A stretch of DNA of 64,000 nt from an uncultured Pelagibacteraceae bacterium (GTDB lineage Bacteria; Pseudomonadota; Alphaproteobacteria; Pelagibacterales; AG-422-B15): contig CABZIW010000001.1 of assembly GCA_902526005.1 (NCBI GenBank), positions 220,988 through 284,987 of the forward strand. The letters run 5' to 3'. Below, in pieces: positions 56,215-64,000 of the stretch (position 1 is the stretch's first letter; each line of letters begins with the position of its first letter). The notes beneath the pieces were generated by a model. That model saw only the letters and a program-made list of their open reading frames with translations, was not told the origin of the DNA and ran no database searches. A program made the position numbers and the translations under genes.

Positions 56215-58893
56215 TTAGTTATTAGCTATATTTTTTAAAACATACTGAAGAATACCGCCATTTAAAAGGTATTCAACTTCTGTTGCGGTATTAACTAATA
56301 GCTTCAAATCCATTGTAATGTTTTTACCATTTGCGTAAAAAATTTGAGCTTTGTACTTTCCTTGTGGTTTCAATTTGTTAGCTATACCCGTGATACTAAC
56401 TTTCTCGGAACCCAGAAGTTTTAATGTTTTACGATTGTCATTTCCTAAAAATTGAAATGGTAATACACCCATACCAACAAGATTAGACCTGTGAATACGC
56501 TCATAAGATTCTGCTATGACAGCCTTTACACCCAAAAGATTAGTGCCTTTTGCCGCCCAATCTCTTGAAGATCCCATTCCATAATCTTTTCCAGCAAAAA
56601 TAATTAATGGTGTTTTTGATTTTTGATACTTAACAGAGGCATCATAAATTGACATTTGTTTCTGTGAAGGATAATGAATCGTATATCCACCTTCGATATT
56701 ATCTAGCATTTCATTTTTAATCCTAATATTAGCAAATGTCCCTCTCATCATTACTTCATGATTTCCACGCCTTGCTCCAAATGAATTAAAATCAACTTTT
56801 TTAATCTTTTTTGAGGTTAGATAATCTCCTGCAGGACTGTCTTCTTTTATTGCCCCCGCAGGGCTGATATGATCCGTCGTAACAGAGTCACCAAATATTC
56901 CAAGTATATTTGCTTTATTAATATCACTTACGCTATTGGTTTCTGAATTTTTAAAAAATGGTGGATGTTGTACATAGGTTGATTTTTTATTCCATTTATA
57001 TGTAAGACCACTTGATGATTTCACTGAATTCCATTTTTTGTCACCTTTAAAAACATTTTTATACCGTTGCTTATACAAATTTGAGTTTATTATTTTATTT
57101 ATCACAACTTTTATTTCTTTAGTCTTAGGCCAGATGTCTTTTAGATAAATTTTCTTATTATTGTGTCCAATACCAATCGGTTCATTTGATAAATCTATCT
57201 TTGTCGAGCCCGCTAAAGCATAAGCTACAACAAGAGGTGGCGAGGCAAGGTAATTTGCTTTAACAAATGGATTTATTCTACCTTCAAAATTTCTGTTTCC
57301 TGATAGAACACCGCTAACAATTAAGTCATGTTTAGAAATTGCATCGGAAATATTTTTATCAAGAGGCCCGGAGTTTCCTATACAAGTCGTACAGCCAAAA
57401 CCCACAAGATTAAAACCGAGTTTGTCTAATTGCTCTTGGAGTCCAGATTTTTCCAAGTAGTCCGTAACAACTTTAGATCCTGGAGCTAAAGAGGTTTTAA
57501 CCCAGGGCTTAGTTTTTAGACCTAGCTTATTTGCCTTTTGAGCAAGCAATCCCGCTCCAATCATTACGCTAGGATTTGAGGTGTTGGTACAGCTCGTAAT
57601 TGCCGCAATGGCAACATGCCCGTGATCAATTTCAAATTCATTATTTACAGAAATAGGATTTGATGTTTTCTTTTGGCCAAATTCGTTTTCAAATGTGGTC
57701 ATAAATTGATCAGCAACATTTGACAGTAGTATTTTGTCTTGAGGTCTTTTTGGTCCAGCCAAGCTAGGCTCAATGCTTGATAAATCTAATTCCATCGTAT
57801 CAGTGTAAACTCTTTTATTTTTTTTATAATCTTCCCATAACCCTTGTGCTTTTGAATATCTCTCCACAAGTTTAATTTCATCAGCCGCTCTTCCGCTAAC
57901 TTTTAAAAATTTTACAGTCTCCTCGTCTATTGGAAAAAATCCACAAGTTGCACCGTACTCTGGAGCCATATTTGAAATTGTTGCTCTATCAGGAACGGAT
58001 AACTCTTTCAGTCCTTTTCCATAAAATTCTACAAATTTTCCAACTACACCCTTTTTTCTTAATTGTTCGGTAATTGTTAAAACCAAATCAGTAGCAGTTA
58101 TTCCTTCTTTGATTTTTCCTTTAATTTCAAAGCCAATAACTTCAGGAACCACCATAGAAATTGGCTGACCTAACATTGCTGCTTCTGCTTCTATTCCTCC
58201 AACGCCCCAGCCAAGAACAGAAAGTCCATTGATCATTGTTGTGTGACTATCAGTTCCTACTACCGTATCTGGATAAGCTAAATTGACTTTTTTATTTTTA
58301 ATTTTTTTCTTTTCTGACCAAACTGTTTTAGCGAGATATTCTAAATTAACTTGGTGACATATACCTGTTCCTGGAGGCACTACCCTAAAGTTATTAAACG
58401 ATTTTTGTCCCCATCTTAGAAATTCATATCTTTCAATATTTCTTTTGTATTCTAAATCAACATTTGCTTTATGGGCAGTTGCAGTTCCAAATTTGTCTAC
58501 CATAACAGAGTGATCAATTACTAAATCAACTGGCGATAATGGATTGACTTTTTTAGGATCACCTTTTTCATTTTTTATCGCAGATCTCATTGACGCAAGA
58601 TCAACCACAGCTGGAACGCCTGTGAAATCCTGCATTAGAACTCGTGCAGGCCTAAAATTAATTTCTATGTTAACTTTTTTATCAGACTTCCATTTCTCAA
58701 ATTCTTTAATGTCATTTAATTCAACTGTAGCCCCATCTTCATTTCTTATGAGGTTTTCTAAAAGAACTTTTATCGAAAATGGTAATGCGGATATATTTTT
58801 AAGGCCATTTTTTTCAGCCGCTTTGAAACTGTAATAGGTATAGGTTTTTTTTCCTATTTTTAGTGTTTTTTTTGTCTTAAAGCTGTCGTACAT
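56215..58893 (-). CDS. acnA: Aconitate hydratase A
   Basis: AcnA isomerises citrate to isocitrate in the TCA cycle using a [4Fe-4S] cluster. Cluster ligands are seen in AITSCTNTSNPSVMIGAGLLA (one Cys) and VGFGCTTCIGNSGPL (two Cys). Other landmarks are the N-terminal RVLMQDFTGVPAVVDLASMR, GTDSHTTMINGLSVLGWGVGGIEAEAAMLGQP, and the swivel-domain KDYGMGSSRDWAAKGTNLLGVKAVIAESYERIHRSNLVGMGVLPFQF. The 892 residues are typical. It is divergent from ccmA, as in many alphaproteobacteria. Confidence 0.98.
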   Translation of the reverse strand: MYDSFKTKKTLKIGKKTYTYYSFKAAEKNGLKNISALPFSIKVLLENLIRNEDGATVELNDIKEFEKWKSDKKVNIEINFRPARVLMQDFTGVPAVVDLASMRSAIKNEKGDPKKVNPLSPVDLVIDHSVMVDKFGTATAHKANVDLEYKRNIERYEFLRWGQKSFNNFRVVPPGTGICHQVNLEYLAKTVWSEKKKIKNKKVNLAYPDTVVGTDSHTTMINGLSVLGWGVGGIEAEAAMLGQPISMVVPEVIGFEIKGKIKEGITATDLVLTITEQLRKKGVVGKFVEFYGKGLKELSVPDRATISNMAPEYGATCGFFPIDEETVKFLKVSGRAADEIKLVERYSKAQGLWEDYKKNKRVYTDTMELDLSSIEPSLAGPKRPQDKILLSNVADQFMTTFENEFGQKKTSNPISVNNEFEIDHGHVAIAAITSCTNTSNPSVMIGAGLLAQKANKLGLKTKPWVKTSLAPGSKVVTDYLEKSGLQEQLDKLGFNLVGFGCTTCIGNSGPLDKNISDAISKHDLIVSGVLSGNRNFEGRINPFVKANYLASPPLVVAYALAGSTKIDLSNEPIGIGHNNKKIYLKDIWPKTKEIKVVINKIINSNLYKQRYKNVFKGDKKWNSVKSSSGLTYKWNKKSTYVQHPPFFKNSETNSVSDINKANILGIFGDSVTTDHISPAGAIKEDSPAGDYLTSKKIKKVDFNSFGARRGNHEVMMRGTFANIRIKNEMLDNIEGGYTIHYPSQKQMSIYDASVKYQKSKTPLIIFAGKDYGMGSSRDWAAKGTNLLGVKAVIAESYERIHRSNLVGMGVLPFQFLGNDNRKTLKLLGSEKVSITGIANKLKPQGKYKAQIFYANGKNITMDLKLLVNTATEVEYLLNGGILQYVLKNIANN

Positions 58894-58952
58894 AGAGGTT
58901 TACTGCTGCTATATTTAGACTAATTTAACAAGCTATCAACATAAAGTTTATA

Positions 58953-59552
58953 ATGAACGAACTAAAAACTGAGAATTTGAGTTGTAAAAGAGGAGAAAAC
59001 ATAGTTCTCAATAATATTAATTTTTCAATTAAGTCAGGTGAAACATTGGTTGTAAAAGGGCGAAATGGCTCTGGAAAAACTACGCTTTTAAGAATCCTAT
59101 CCAATTTTATTACATCTTATGAGGGCAAGGTATTGTTTAATGATGTCGGTATAAGCGATGATAATTTATACAATAGTAAATTCAACCTAATTGGCCAAAA
59201 GAATTCTTTAAAAGAAAATCTTTCTATAAAAAAAAATTTAGAGTTATGGGATATTCTTTTTAATGAAGCTCTTAATCATGCAAAGCTATTAGAACATAAC
59301 AATTTGTATCATTTAATTAATAAGGATGTTAGCTCCCTAAGTGATGGACAAAAAAAATGTATTTCTCTCCACAGACTAAATTACAATAAATGTGATATGT
59401 GGTTTTTAGATGAACCATTTGTTTTTCTTGATGAGGTCAACACAAACTTACTCATAGAAAAAATTAATCAATTTAATGAAAATATGGGAACAGTTATACT
59501 TACTTCTAATATAAATTTACCGAAAAAATTTCATAAGGAAATTAATATTTAA
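58953..59552 (+). CDS. ccmA: Cytochrome c biogenesis ATP-binding protein CcmA
   Basis: CcmA is the ATPase subunit of the CcmAB(CD) complex that releases holo-CcmE. It shows Walker A VKGRNGSGKTTLLRIL, a signature-like SSLSDGQKKCISLHRL (LSxGQ) and Walker B DMWFLDEPFVFLDE. The length (199 residues) fits this short ABC protein. It opens the plus-strand ccm operon, 59 bp from the divergent acnA start. Confidence 0.95.
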   Translation: MNELKTENLSCKRGENIVLNNINFSIKSGETLVVKGRNGSGKTTLLRILSNFITSYEGKVLFNDVGISDDNLYNSKFNLIGQKNSLKENLSIKKNLELWDILFNEALNHAKLLEHNNLYHLINKDVSSLSDGQKKCISLHRLNYNKCDMWFLDEPFVFLDEVNTNLLIEKINQFNENMGTVILTSNINLPKKFHKEINI

Positions 59553-59553
59553 T

Positions 59554-60177
59554 ATGTCTAACCTAATTAAAAGAGATCTATTATTATCTTTTTATTCGAG
59601 TGCTAATTTCTTTTTCACGGTATCTTTTTTTATCCTTATTTTAATGTTAATTCCATTTGCATTTGGTACTCAAACTGAGCAGCTTAAAGTTTTATTTAGA
59701 GGTGTAGTTTGGATTGCGCTAGCTTTATCAATCATTATTACAGTTGATAGAATTTATAATGATGATTATGAGGATGGTAATTTAGATATTATTATGCAGA
59801 AAAATAAGACGACTGAGTATTTAATAATCAGTAAATATATAACACATTGGTTTATTTATTGCCTTCCGCTTTTAGTAATTCTGCCAGTGTTGAGTTTTCT
59901 ATTTTATTTGGATTATCTAGAGACCGTGCAAATATTTATAAACTTATTTATAGGCTCATTTGGTATGGTTTTCATTGCAAATTTCGTGAGCGCGCTAACG
60001 CTTGGCGCCAGAAGAACAATTTTCTTGAAAGCAATTATAATGATACCACTATTCGTACCTTTTATTATTTTTGGCTCTGATGCTGGTTCATGGCCAATTT
60101 TGTTAGCATTATCAATGCTCTCTTTTGTTATCTCTATATATGTAACTGCATATGGTCTGCGTCTTTATGGAGAGTAG
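59554..60177 (+). CDS. ccmB: Heme exporter protein CcmB
   Basis: CcmB is the inner-membrane subunit of the CcmAB transporter. The 207-residue protein has six hydrophobic segments. The N-terminus LIKRDLLLSFYSSANFFFTVSFFILILMLIPFAFG and the central YNDDYEDGNLDIIM segment are family-like. It starts 1 bp after the ccmA stop. A 34-bp gap with AGAAG separates it from ccmC. Confidence 0.93.
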   Translation: MSNLIKRDLLLSFYSSANFFFTVSFFILILMLIPFAFGTQTEQLKVLFRGVVWIALALSIIITVDRIYNDDYEDGNLDIIMQKNKTTEYLIISKYITHWFIYCLPLLVILPVLSFLFYLDYLETVQIFINLFIGSFGMVFIANFVSALTLGARRTIFLKAIIMIPLFVPFIIFGSDAGSWPILLALSMLSFVISIYVTAYGLRLYGE

Positions 60178-60211
60178 GCAATACTTCAAGTCGATATATA
60201 TATATTAGAAG

Positions 60212-60916
60212 ATGTATATTAAAATTAAAAATAATCATATTGAATTTATCAAGTCTGCTAATCCATATCTGATTTTTGCAACTATTTTTGCATTTGTTAT
60301 AGGCTTATATTATTCACTTTTTCAATCTCCTCCAGATTATATTCAAGGAGATTCGATGAGGATTATGTATATACATGTTCCCTCAGCATGGTTTGCACTC
60401 ATGACTTATTCAATTTTAGCTGGTTCATGTGTTCTTTGGTTCATAACCCGAAACCCTCTTTTTAATGTTGTTGCAAGATCAATTGCTCAAGTAGGAATGG
60501 TATTTACTTTAATGTCATTAATAACTGGAAGTATATGGGGCAAGCCTACATGGGGTGTATGGTGGGTATGGGATGCAAGATTAACTTCTATGTTAATATT
60601 ATTTTTTCTTTACATCGCATATATCTTTCTTTGGCAGGCAATATCAAACAAGGAACTTGCTTCCAAAATATCAGCCGCACTAGCAATTATAGGTTTTATC
60701 AATATACCAATAATTAAATTTTCAGTTGATTGGTGGAATACTTTGCATCAACCTGCTTCAATTTCAAAACTTTCTGCACCAAGTATTGATGTAAGCATGC
60801 TAATTCCATTATTTATAATGACAGCTGCCTGTTTTTTATTTCTAGTAACTGTATCACTAATTAGATTCAGACTTGTTCTGATTGAAAATAAAATGTTAAG
60901 GACCAGCAGCTTATGA
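60212..60916 (+). CDS. ccmC: Heme lyase/handling protein CcmC
   Basis: CcmC delivers haem to CcmE at the periplasmic face. This 234-residue, six-helix protein contains the WWD-type haem-binding signature WGVWWVWDARLTSMLILFFLY and two flanking histidines (YIHVPSAWFAL and WWNTLHQPASI). It overlaps ccmD by 4 bp (ATGA). Confidence 0.97.
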   Translation: MYIKIKNNHIEFIKSANPYLIFATIFAFVIGLYYSLFQSPPDYIQGDSMRIMYIHVPSAWFALMTYSILAGSCVLWFITRNPLFNVVARSIAQVGMVFTLMSLITGSIWGKPTWGVWWVWDARLTSMLILFFLYIAYIFLWQAISNKELASKISAALAIIGFINIPIIKFSVDWWNTLHQPASISKLSAPSIDVSMLIPLFIMTAACFLFLVTVSLIRFRLVLIENKMLRTSSL

Positions 60917-61068
60917 ATGAATTATTAGATATGGGTGGATACGCAATCTTTGTTTGGTCCTCATATGGTATTTTTTTCTTTTCCTTAATTATATTTTTTT
61001 TAATCAATATATTAAATTTAAGGAAGTACGAAAAAATTTTTAATAAAATAAAAAATAAAATTGAGTAG
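60913..61068 (+). CDS. ccmD: Heme exporter protein CcmD
   Basis: This 51-residue single-span membrane protein (MNELLDMGGYAIFVWSSYGI, then a hydrophobic helix and a basic cytoplasmic tail) has the usual CcmD form and position. CcmD links CcmC with CcmE and is needed for release of haem-loaded CcmE. It starts on the ccmC stop (ATGA) and ends 8 bp inside the probable TTG start of ccmE. Confidence 0.93.
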   Translation: MNELLDMGGYAIFVWSSYGIFFFSLIIFFLINILNLRKYEKIFNKIKNKIE

Positions 61069-61498
61069 TTTAGTAAAAAGCAGATTAATTAAATTTCTCT
61101 TAAGTTTAATTATTGTTTCAATCGCAGTATTGATAATTATTTTTAACTTAAGAGATAATATTATTTACTTTTATGGTCCGACTGATCTTTTAAAAAATTC
61201 AGATAAACAAGGTCAAATAATGAGGTTGGGAGGACTTGTATCAGTAGACTCTTTTCAAAACGAAACTGATAGTATTTTTTATTTCAGTATTACTGATGGC
61301 GAAAATGAAATTGATGTGAAATATGAGGGTATTCTGCCAAATTTATTTGCTGAGGACAAGGGAGTTGTAGTTGAGGGGGTTTATATGAATGATGGTAGAT
61401 TTATTGCAAATAAAGTCTTAGCTAAGCATGACGAAAACTACATGCCTCCTGAAGTCATAGAAACACTTAAAAAATCAGGCAAATGGCAGGGTGAATGA
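61061..61498 (+). CDS. ccmE: Cytochrome c-type biogenesis haem chaperone CcmE
   Basis: CcmE covalently carries haem to the CcmF lyase. This 145-residue protein has one N-terminal membrane anchor, the OB-fold core (IMRLGGLVSVDS, VVEGVYMNDGRFIANKVLAKHDENYMPPE) with the haem-binding His in AKHDENY. No ATG or GTG precedes the anchor; TTG at 61061 gives a normal N-terminus and overlaps ccmD by 8 bp. It overlaps ccmF by 4 bp (ATGA). Confidence 0.95.
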   Translation: MSSLVKSRLIKFLLSLIIVSIAVLIIIFNLRDNIIYFYGPTDLLKNSDKQGQIMRLGGLVSVDSFQNETDSIFYFSITDGENEIDVKYEGILPNLFAEDKGVVVEGVYMNDGRFIANKVLAKHDENYMPPEVIETLKKSGKWQGE

Positions 61499-63396
61499 GT
61501 TTATATATTTTTTATATTTCAAATTTTTTACTACTTCTTTGTCTAACTGCATCACTAATACAGTTTGGTAAAATTATAAATAATAAAATATTCACTAGAC
61601 CCGGTGTTATTGTGCTGGCCTACGTGCAGTTAATTTCAATATTATTATCATTTTTAATTCTAATTTATCTTTTTCTCATTTCAGACTTTAATTTTGATTT
61701 AGTTTATTTCAATTCTCATTCTGAAAAACCACTAATATATAAATTCTCTGGCGTTTGGGGAAATCATGAAGGAAGTATGCTTTTATGGATATTAATTTTG
61801 GTCTTATTTAATTTTTTGTTTGCCCTTTCGAGAAGAATTTCAGAACGGTTTAAAGAGATAACAGTTGCGGTACAGAGTATTATGATCTTTGGATTTGTCG
61901 CATTTTTATTTTTTTTATCAAATCCATTTGCATTAAATCAAAATAATTTTTTTGATGGGATTGGTTTAAATCCTATTTTACAGGATCCACTCCTAGCAAT
62001 TCATCCACCTGTGTTGTATGTAGGCTATGTTGGTTTTTCTCTAGTGTTTAGCTTAGCAATCGCAGGATTAATTACTAAAGAAGTTGATCAACAATGGGCT
62101 TCAATTGTTAAACCTTGGGTTTTTTCTGCATGGGCGTTCCTTACAGCTGGGATAGCTCTAGGTTCATTTTGGGCTTATTACGAACTCGGTTGGGGAGGTT
62201 ATTGGTTTTGGGACCCAGTTGAGAATGCATCGCTAATGCCGTGGATAGCCGCAACTGCATTAATTCATTGTGTGTTGATACTTCAGAAAAGAAATGTAAT
62301 GCAATCTTGGACTATTATTTTAGCCATACTTACATTTTCATTGAGTTTAGTTGGAACATTTCTTGTCCGGTCTGGAATTCTAAACTCAGTTCATACCTTC
62401 GCTAGTGATCCCGGAAGAGGTCTATTTATTTTATTATTTATTTTTCTTATACTTGTTTTTTCTTTCAGTTTATTTGCCTACAACTCCGAGAAAATTAATA
62501 AGATAAATAGTATGGGTTTGGTTAGCAGGGGTACAGGAATACAAGTAAATAACTGGCTTTTGATAACTATATTAACAATTGTTTTTTTGGGAACCATGTA
62601 CCCTCTCGCAACTGATTTATTGCTTAATAAGAGTTTAACTGTTGGGCCAAAATATTACTCAACGACTATTGCCCCCATCATAATACTTTTCCTTTTTTTT
62701 ATGTTTATATCTCCACGTTTAGGATGGACTGACACAAAACTCTATAAAATAATAATTCAAATGCGATATCTCATTATTACGTCATTAACTATAACATTGA
62801 TAATCAGTCTATATTTTGAACTATTTAATTTGACTGAAATCTTAATTATCTTTTTTAGTTTACTTTTAGTAATTTCTTCTGTGACAGCTAGTATAAACTT
62901 TAATAAGCAAAATATTTTAGTAAGAACCAACTTAGGCCAAAATCTTGCACACGCTGGATTCGGTATTTTGATGATGGCAGTTGTGAGTAATGCCGTGTAT
63001 TCTGAGGAGAGAATTTATAACGCTAAAGTTGGAGATAATTTACAATTGCAAAAATATATTTTTAGTTTTGATAAAATAGAGCAAGTTGAGGAGAGTAACT
63101 ATAATTCACTAAAAGCATATTTTCTAATGAAAAAAGATGGCAAGTTAATAGATACATTTACTCCTGAAATCAGATTTTATTCAAACCCACCTACAATTAC
63201 TTCAGAAGCAAGTATTTTGCATAAGTTTTTTTCAGATATTTATCTTGTTATGAATGTTCCTCAAGATCAGCAGTCAATAAGTGTCAGAATGCATATCAAG
63301 CCTTTCATGACAATACTTTGGTTAGGTACATTGATGATAATCATTGGGGGGATTATATCTGCTTCTATAAGAATCGGACGCGTTGATGAAAAGTAA
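61495..63396 (+). CDS. ccmF: Cytochrome c haem lyase subunit CcmF
   Basis: CcmF attaches haem to apocytochrome c with CcmH/CcmI. This 633-residue multi-span protein has the WWD-domain motif WGGYWFWDPVENASLMPW, the preceding GVWGNHEGSMLLWILIL, HPPVLYVGYVGFSLVFSLAIAGL and FLVRSGILNSVHTFASDPGRG. The C-terminal periplasmic region and last helix are present. The end overlaps ccmG by 11 bp. Confidence 0.98.
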   Translation: MSLYIFYISNFLLLLCLTASLIQFGKIINNKIFTRPGVIVLAYVQLISILLSFLILIYLFLISDFNFDLVYFNSHSEKPLIYKFSGVWGNHEGSMLLWILILVLFNFLFALSRRISERFKEITVAVQSIMIFGFVAFLFFLSNPFALNQNNFFDGIGLNPILQDPLLAIHPPVLYVGYVGFSLVFSLAIAGLITKEVDQQWASIVKPWVFSAWAFLTAGIALGSFWAYYELGWGGYWFWDPVENASLMPWIAATALIHCVLILQKRNVMQSWTIILAILTFSLSLVGTFLVRSGILNSVHTFASDPGRGLFILLFIFLILVFSFSLFAYNSEKINKINSMGLVSRGTGIQVNNWLLITILTIVFLGTMYPLATDLLLNKSLTVGPKYYSTTIAPIIILFLFFMFISPRLGWTDTKLYKIIIQMRYLIITSLTITLIISLYFELFNLTEILIIFFSLLLVISSVTASINFNKQNILVRTNLGQNLAHAGFGILMMAVVSNAVYSEERIYNAKVGDNLQLQKYIFSFDKIEQVEESNYNSLKAYFLMKKDGKLIDTFTPEIRFYSNPPTITSEASILHKFFSDIYLVMNVPQDQQSISVRMHIKPFMTILWLGTLMIIIGGIISASIRIGRVDEK

Positions 63397-63910
63397 GCAT
63401 TTAAAATTTTTACCTTTAGTCTTAATAATATTATTAAGTATATTTTTATTTTTTTCTTTAAATAATGATACATCAAAACTTTCAAGTCCTCTTGTTGGAA
63501 AAAAAGTACCAGAATTTTCATTACCGAATCTTTTTGGGCAGGAAGAGCTTACAAATTTAGATTTAAGTAGTGAAAATCCAATTTTATTAAATGTGTGGTC
63601 TTCTTGGTGCATACCATGTCGAGCAGAGCATGATATATTAATGGTTCTGTCAGAACTTTATGAAGTTGAAATATTTGGTTTGAATTATAAAGATAATAAT
63701 GAAGAAGCAAAAAATTTCATAAATGATCTTGGAAATCCATTTGTTAAAATTGGTTCAGACAATTCAGGAAGAACAGCCATTGACCTGGGTGTTTACGGAG
63801 TTCCAGAGACTTATATTATTGCTAACGGCATAATCATTTATAAACATATTGGTCCAATTCATATGAATGAGATGGAAGAGAAAATTCTTCCAATCATTCA
63901 GAATTACTAA
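63386..63910 (+). CDS. ccmG: Thiol:disulfide interchange protein CcmG/DsbE
   Basis: CcmG is a membrane-anchored periplasmic thioredoxin that reduces the CXXCH haem-binding cysteines of apocytochromes c. It has an N-terminal anchor, the VGKKVPEFSLPNLFGQ strand, and the active site NVWSSWCIPCRAEHDILM (WCxxC), with GVYGVPETYII containing the cis-proline. The ATG at 63386 (174 residues) is preferred over a TTG one codon upstream. Confidence 0.96.
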   Translation: MKSKHLKFLPLVLIILLSIFLFFSLNNDTSKLSSPLVGKKVPEFSLPNLFGQEELTNLDLSSENPILLNVWSSWCIPCRAEHDILMVLSELYEVEIFGLNYKDNNEEAKNFINDLGNPFVKIGSDNSGRTAIDLGVYGVPETYIIANGIIIYKHIGPIHMNEMEEKILPIIQNY

Positions 63911-63913
63911 ATT

Positions 63914-64000
63914 ATGATTAAAACAATAAAGATATTTCTACTCCTATTTTTGTTGCAAAGTAATACCATAGCTGAAGATATAAGGGCGATTGAGCTTTTT
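63914..64000 (+). CDS. Start of an exported protein, possibly CcmH, cut by the window edge
   Basis: Only 29 codons are visible: MIKTIKIFLLLFLLQSNTIA is a signal peptide, followed by EDIRAIELF. It starts 3 bp after ccmG. By position, CcmH (the apocytochrome thioreductase that usually follows ccmG) is the best guess, but the LRCxxC motif would lie beyond the edge and the visible residues do not settle it. Confidence 0.5.
   Translation, partial: MIKTIKIFLLLFLLQSNTIAEDIRAIELF

Noticed and set aside
56209..56228. TAGCTA hairpin between the secreted-protein gene and acnA as a terminator
   Set aside because: Only a 6-bp AT-rich stem formed from a self-palindromic word; too weak to call.

Overview
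The window is AT-rich, densely packed bacterial chromosome. Genes often overlap by 1-23 bp and gaps are short. Several families are hallmarks of Alphaproteobacteria: DUF3576 beside leuS, DUF2794, a DUF1674/SdhAF4-like protein, IalB, the leuS-lptE-holA-parB order, tsaD/gpsA divergent from hemCD, and acnA divergent from ccmABCDEFG. The base composition and compactness suggest a streamlined marine lineage (SAR11/HIMB59/SAR116-like). The exact clade cannot be settled from sequence reading alone.

Layout. 1-7141: 3' part of parB, then the minus-strand operon DUF3576-leuS-(TPR-sulfotransferase)-lptE-holA; the sulfotransferase gene is inserted with overlaps on both sides. 7142-16500: a porin with its own terminator, PLP-homeostasis protein, L,D-transpeptidase-like protein, an orphan response-regulator-like protein, a glutamine-synthetase-family ligase, lolA, ftsK, a ubiquinone-type hydroxylase and a Lon-N-domain protein. 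16543-28000: tRNA-Gly(GCC), a UMF1-family transporter, purH-rpe, two very small proteins, a cupin, acs, an EVE-domain protein, gpsA, tsaD and divergent hemC-hemD. 28175-36285: an envelope cluster (DUF1302 outer-membrane protein, DUF1329 protein, YCF48-like protein) running into an SDR, a glutamine amidotransferase-like protein, YggT and FolD. 36287-40139: argG, rlmN, ialB and a quinone oxidoreductase.

40173-48232 looks like an accessory island. It holds a 1972-residue autotransporter with nine Ig-like repeats, a four-copy 85-93 bp tandem DNA repeat in the only gene-free stretch over 300 bp, and a DUF4116-repeat protein. 48400-56205 holds small or accessory metabolic genes (Sel1 repeat protein, pterin dehydratase, an aldo/keto reductase, two tandem paralogous SDRs), a Bax-inhibitor-1 protein, DUF2794, htpG and an unrecognised secreted protein. 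56215-64000 holds acnA and the cytochrome c maturation operon ccmABCDEFG, with the start of another secreted protein at the right edge.

How it works together. Most of the window is core housekeeping: translation, division, haem and cytochrome c biogenesis, purine/folate/arginine synthesis, and outer-membrane assembly through LolA and LptE. The novelty is in the cell envelope: the DUF1302/DUF1329/YCF48 set, the giant autotransporter with its neighbouring minisatellite, and two sequence words shared upstream of the porin and DUF1302 genes. No CRISPR array, transposase, integrase or phage gene was seen.
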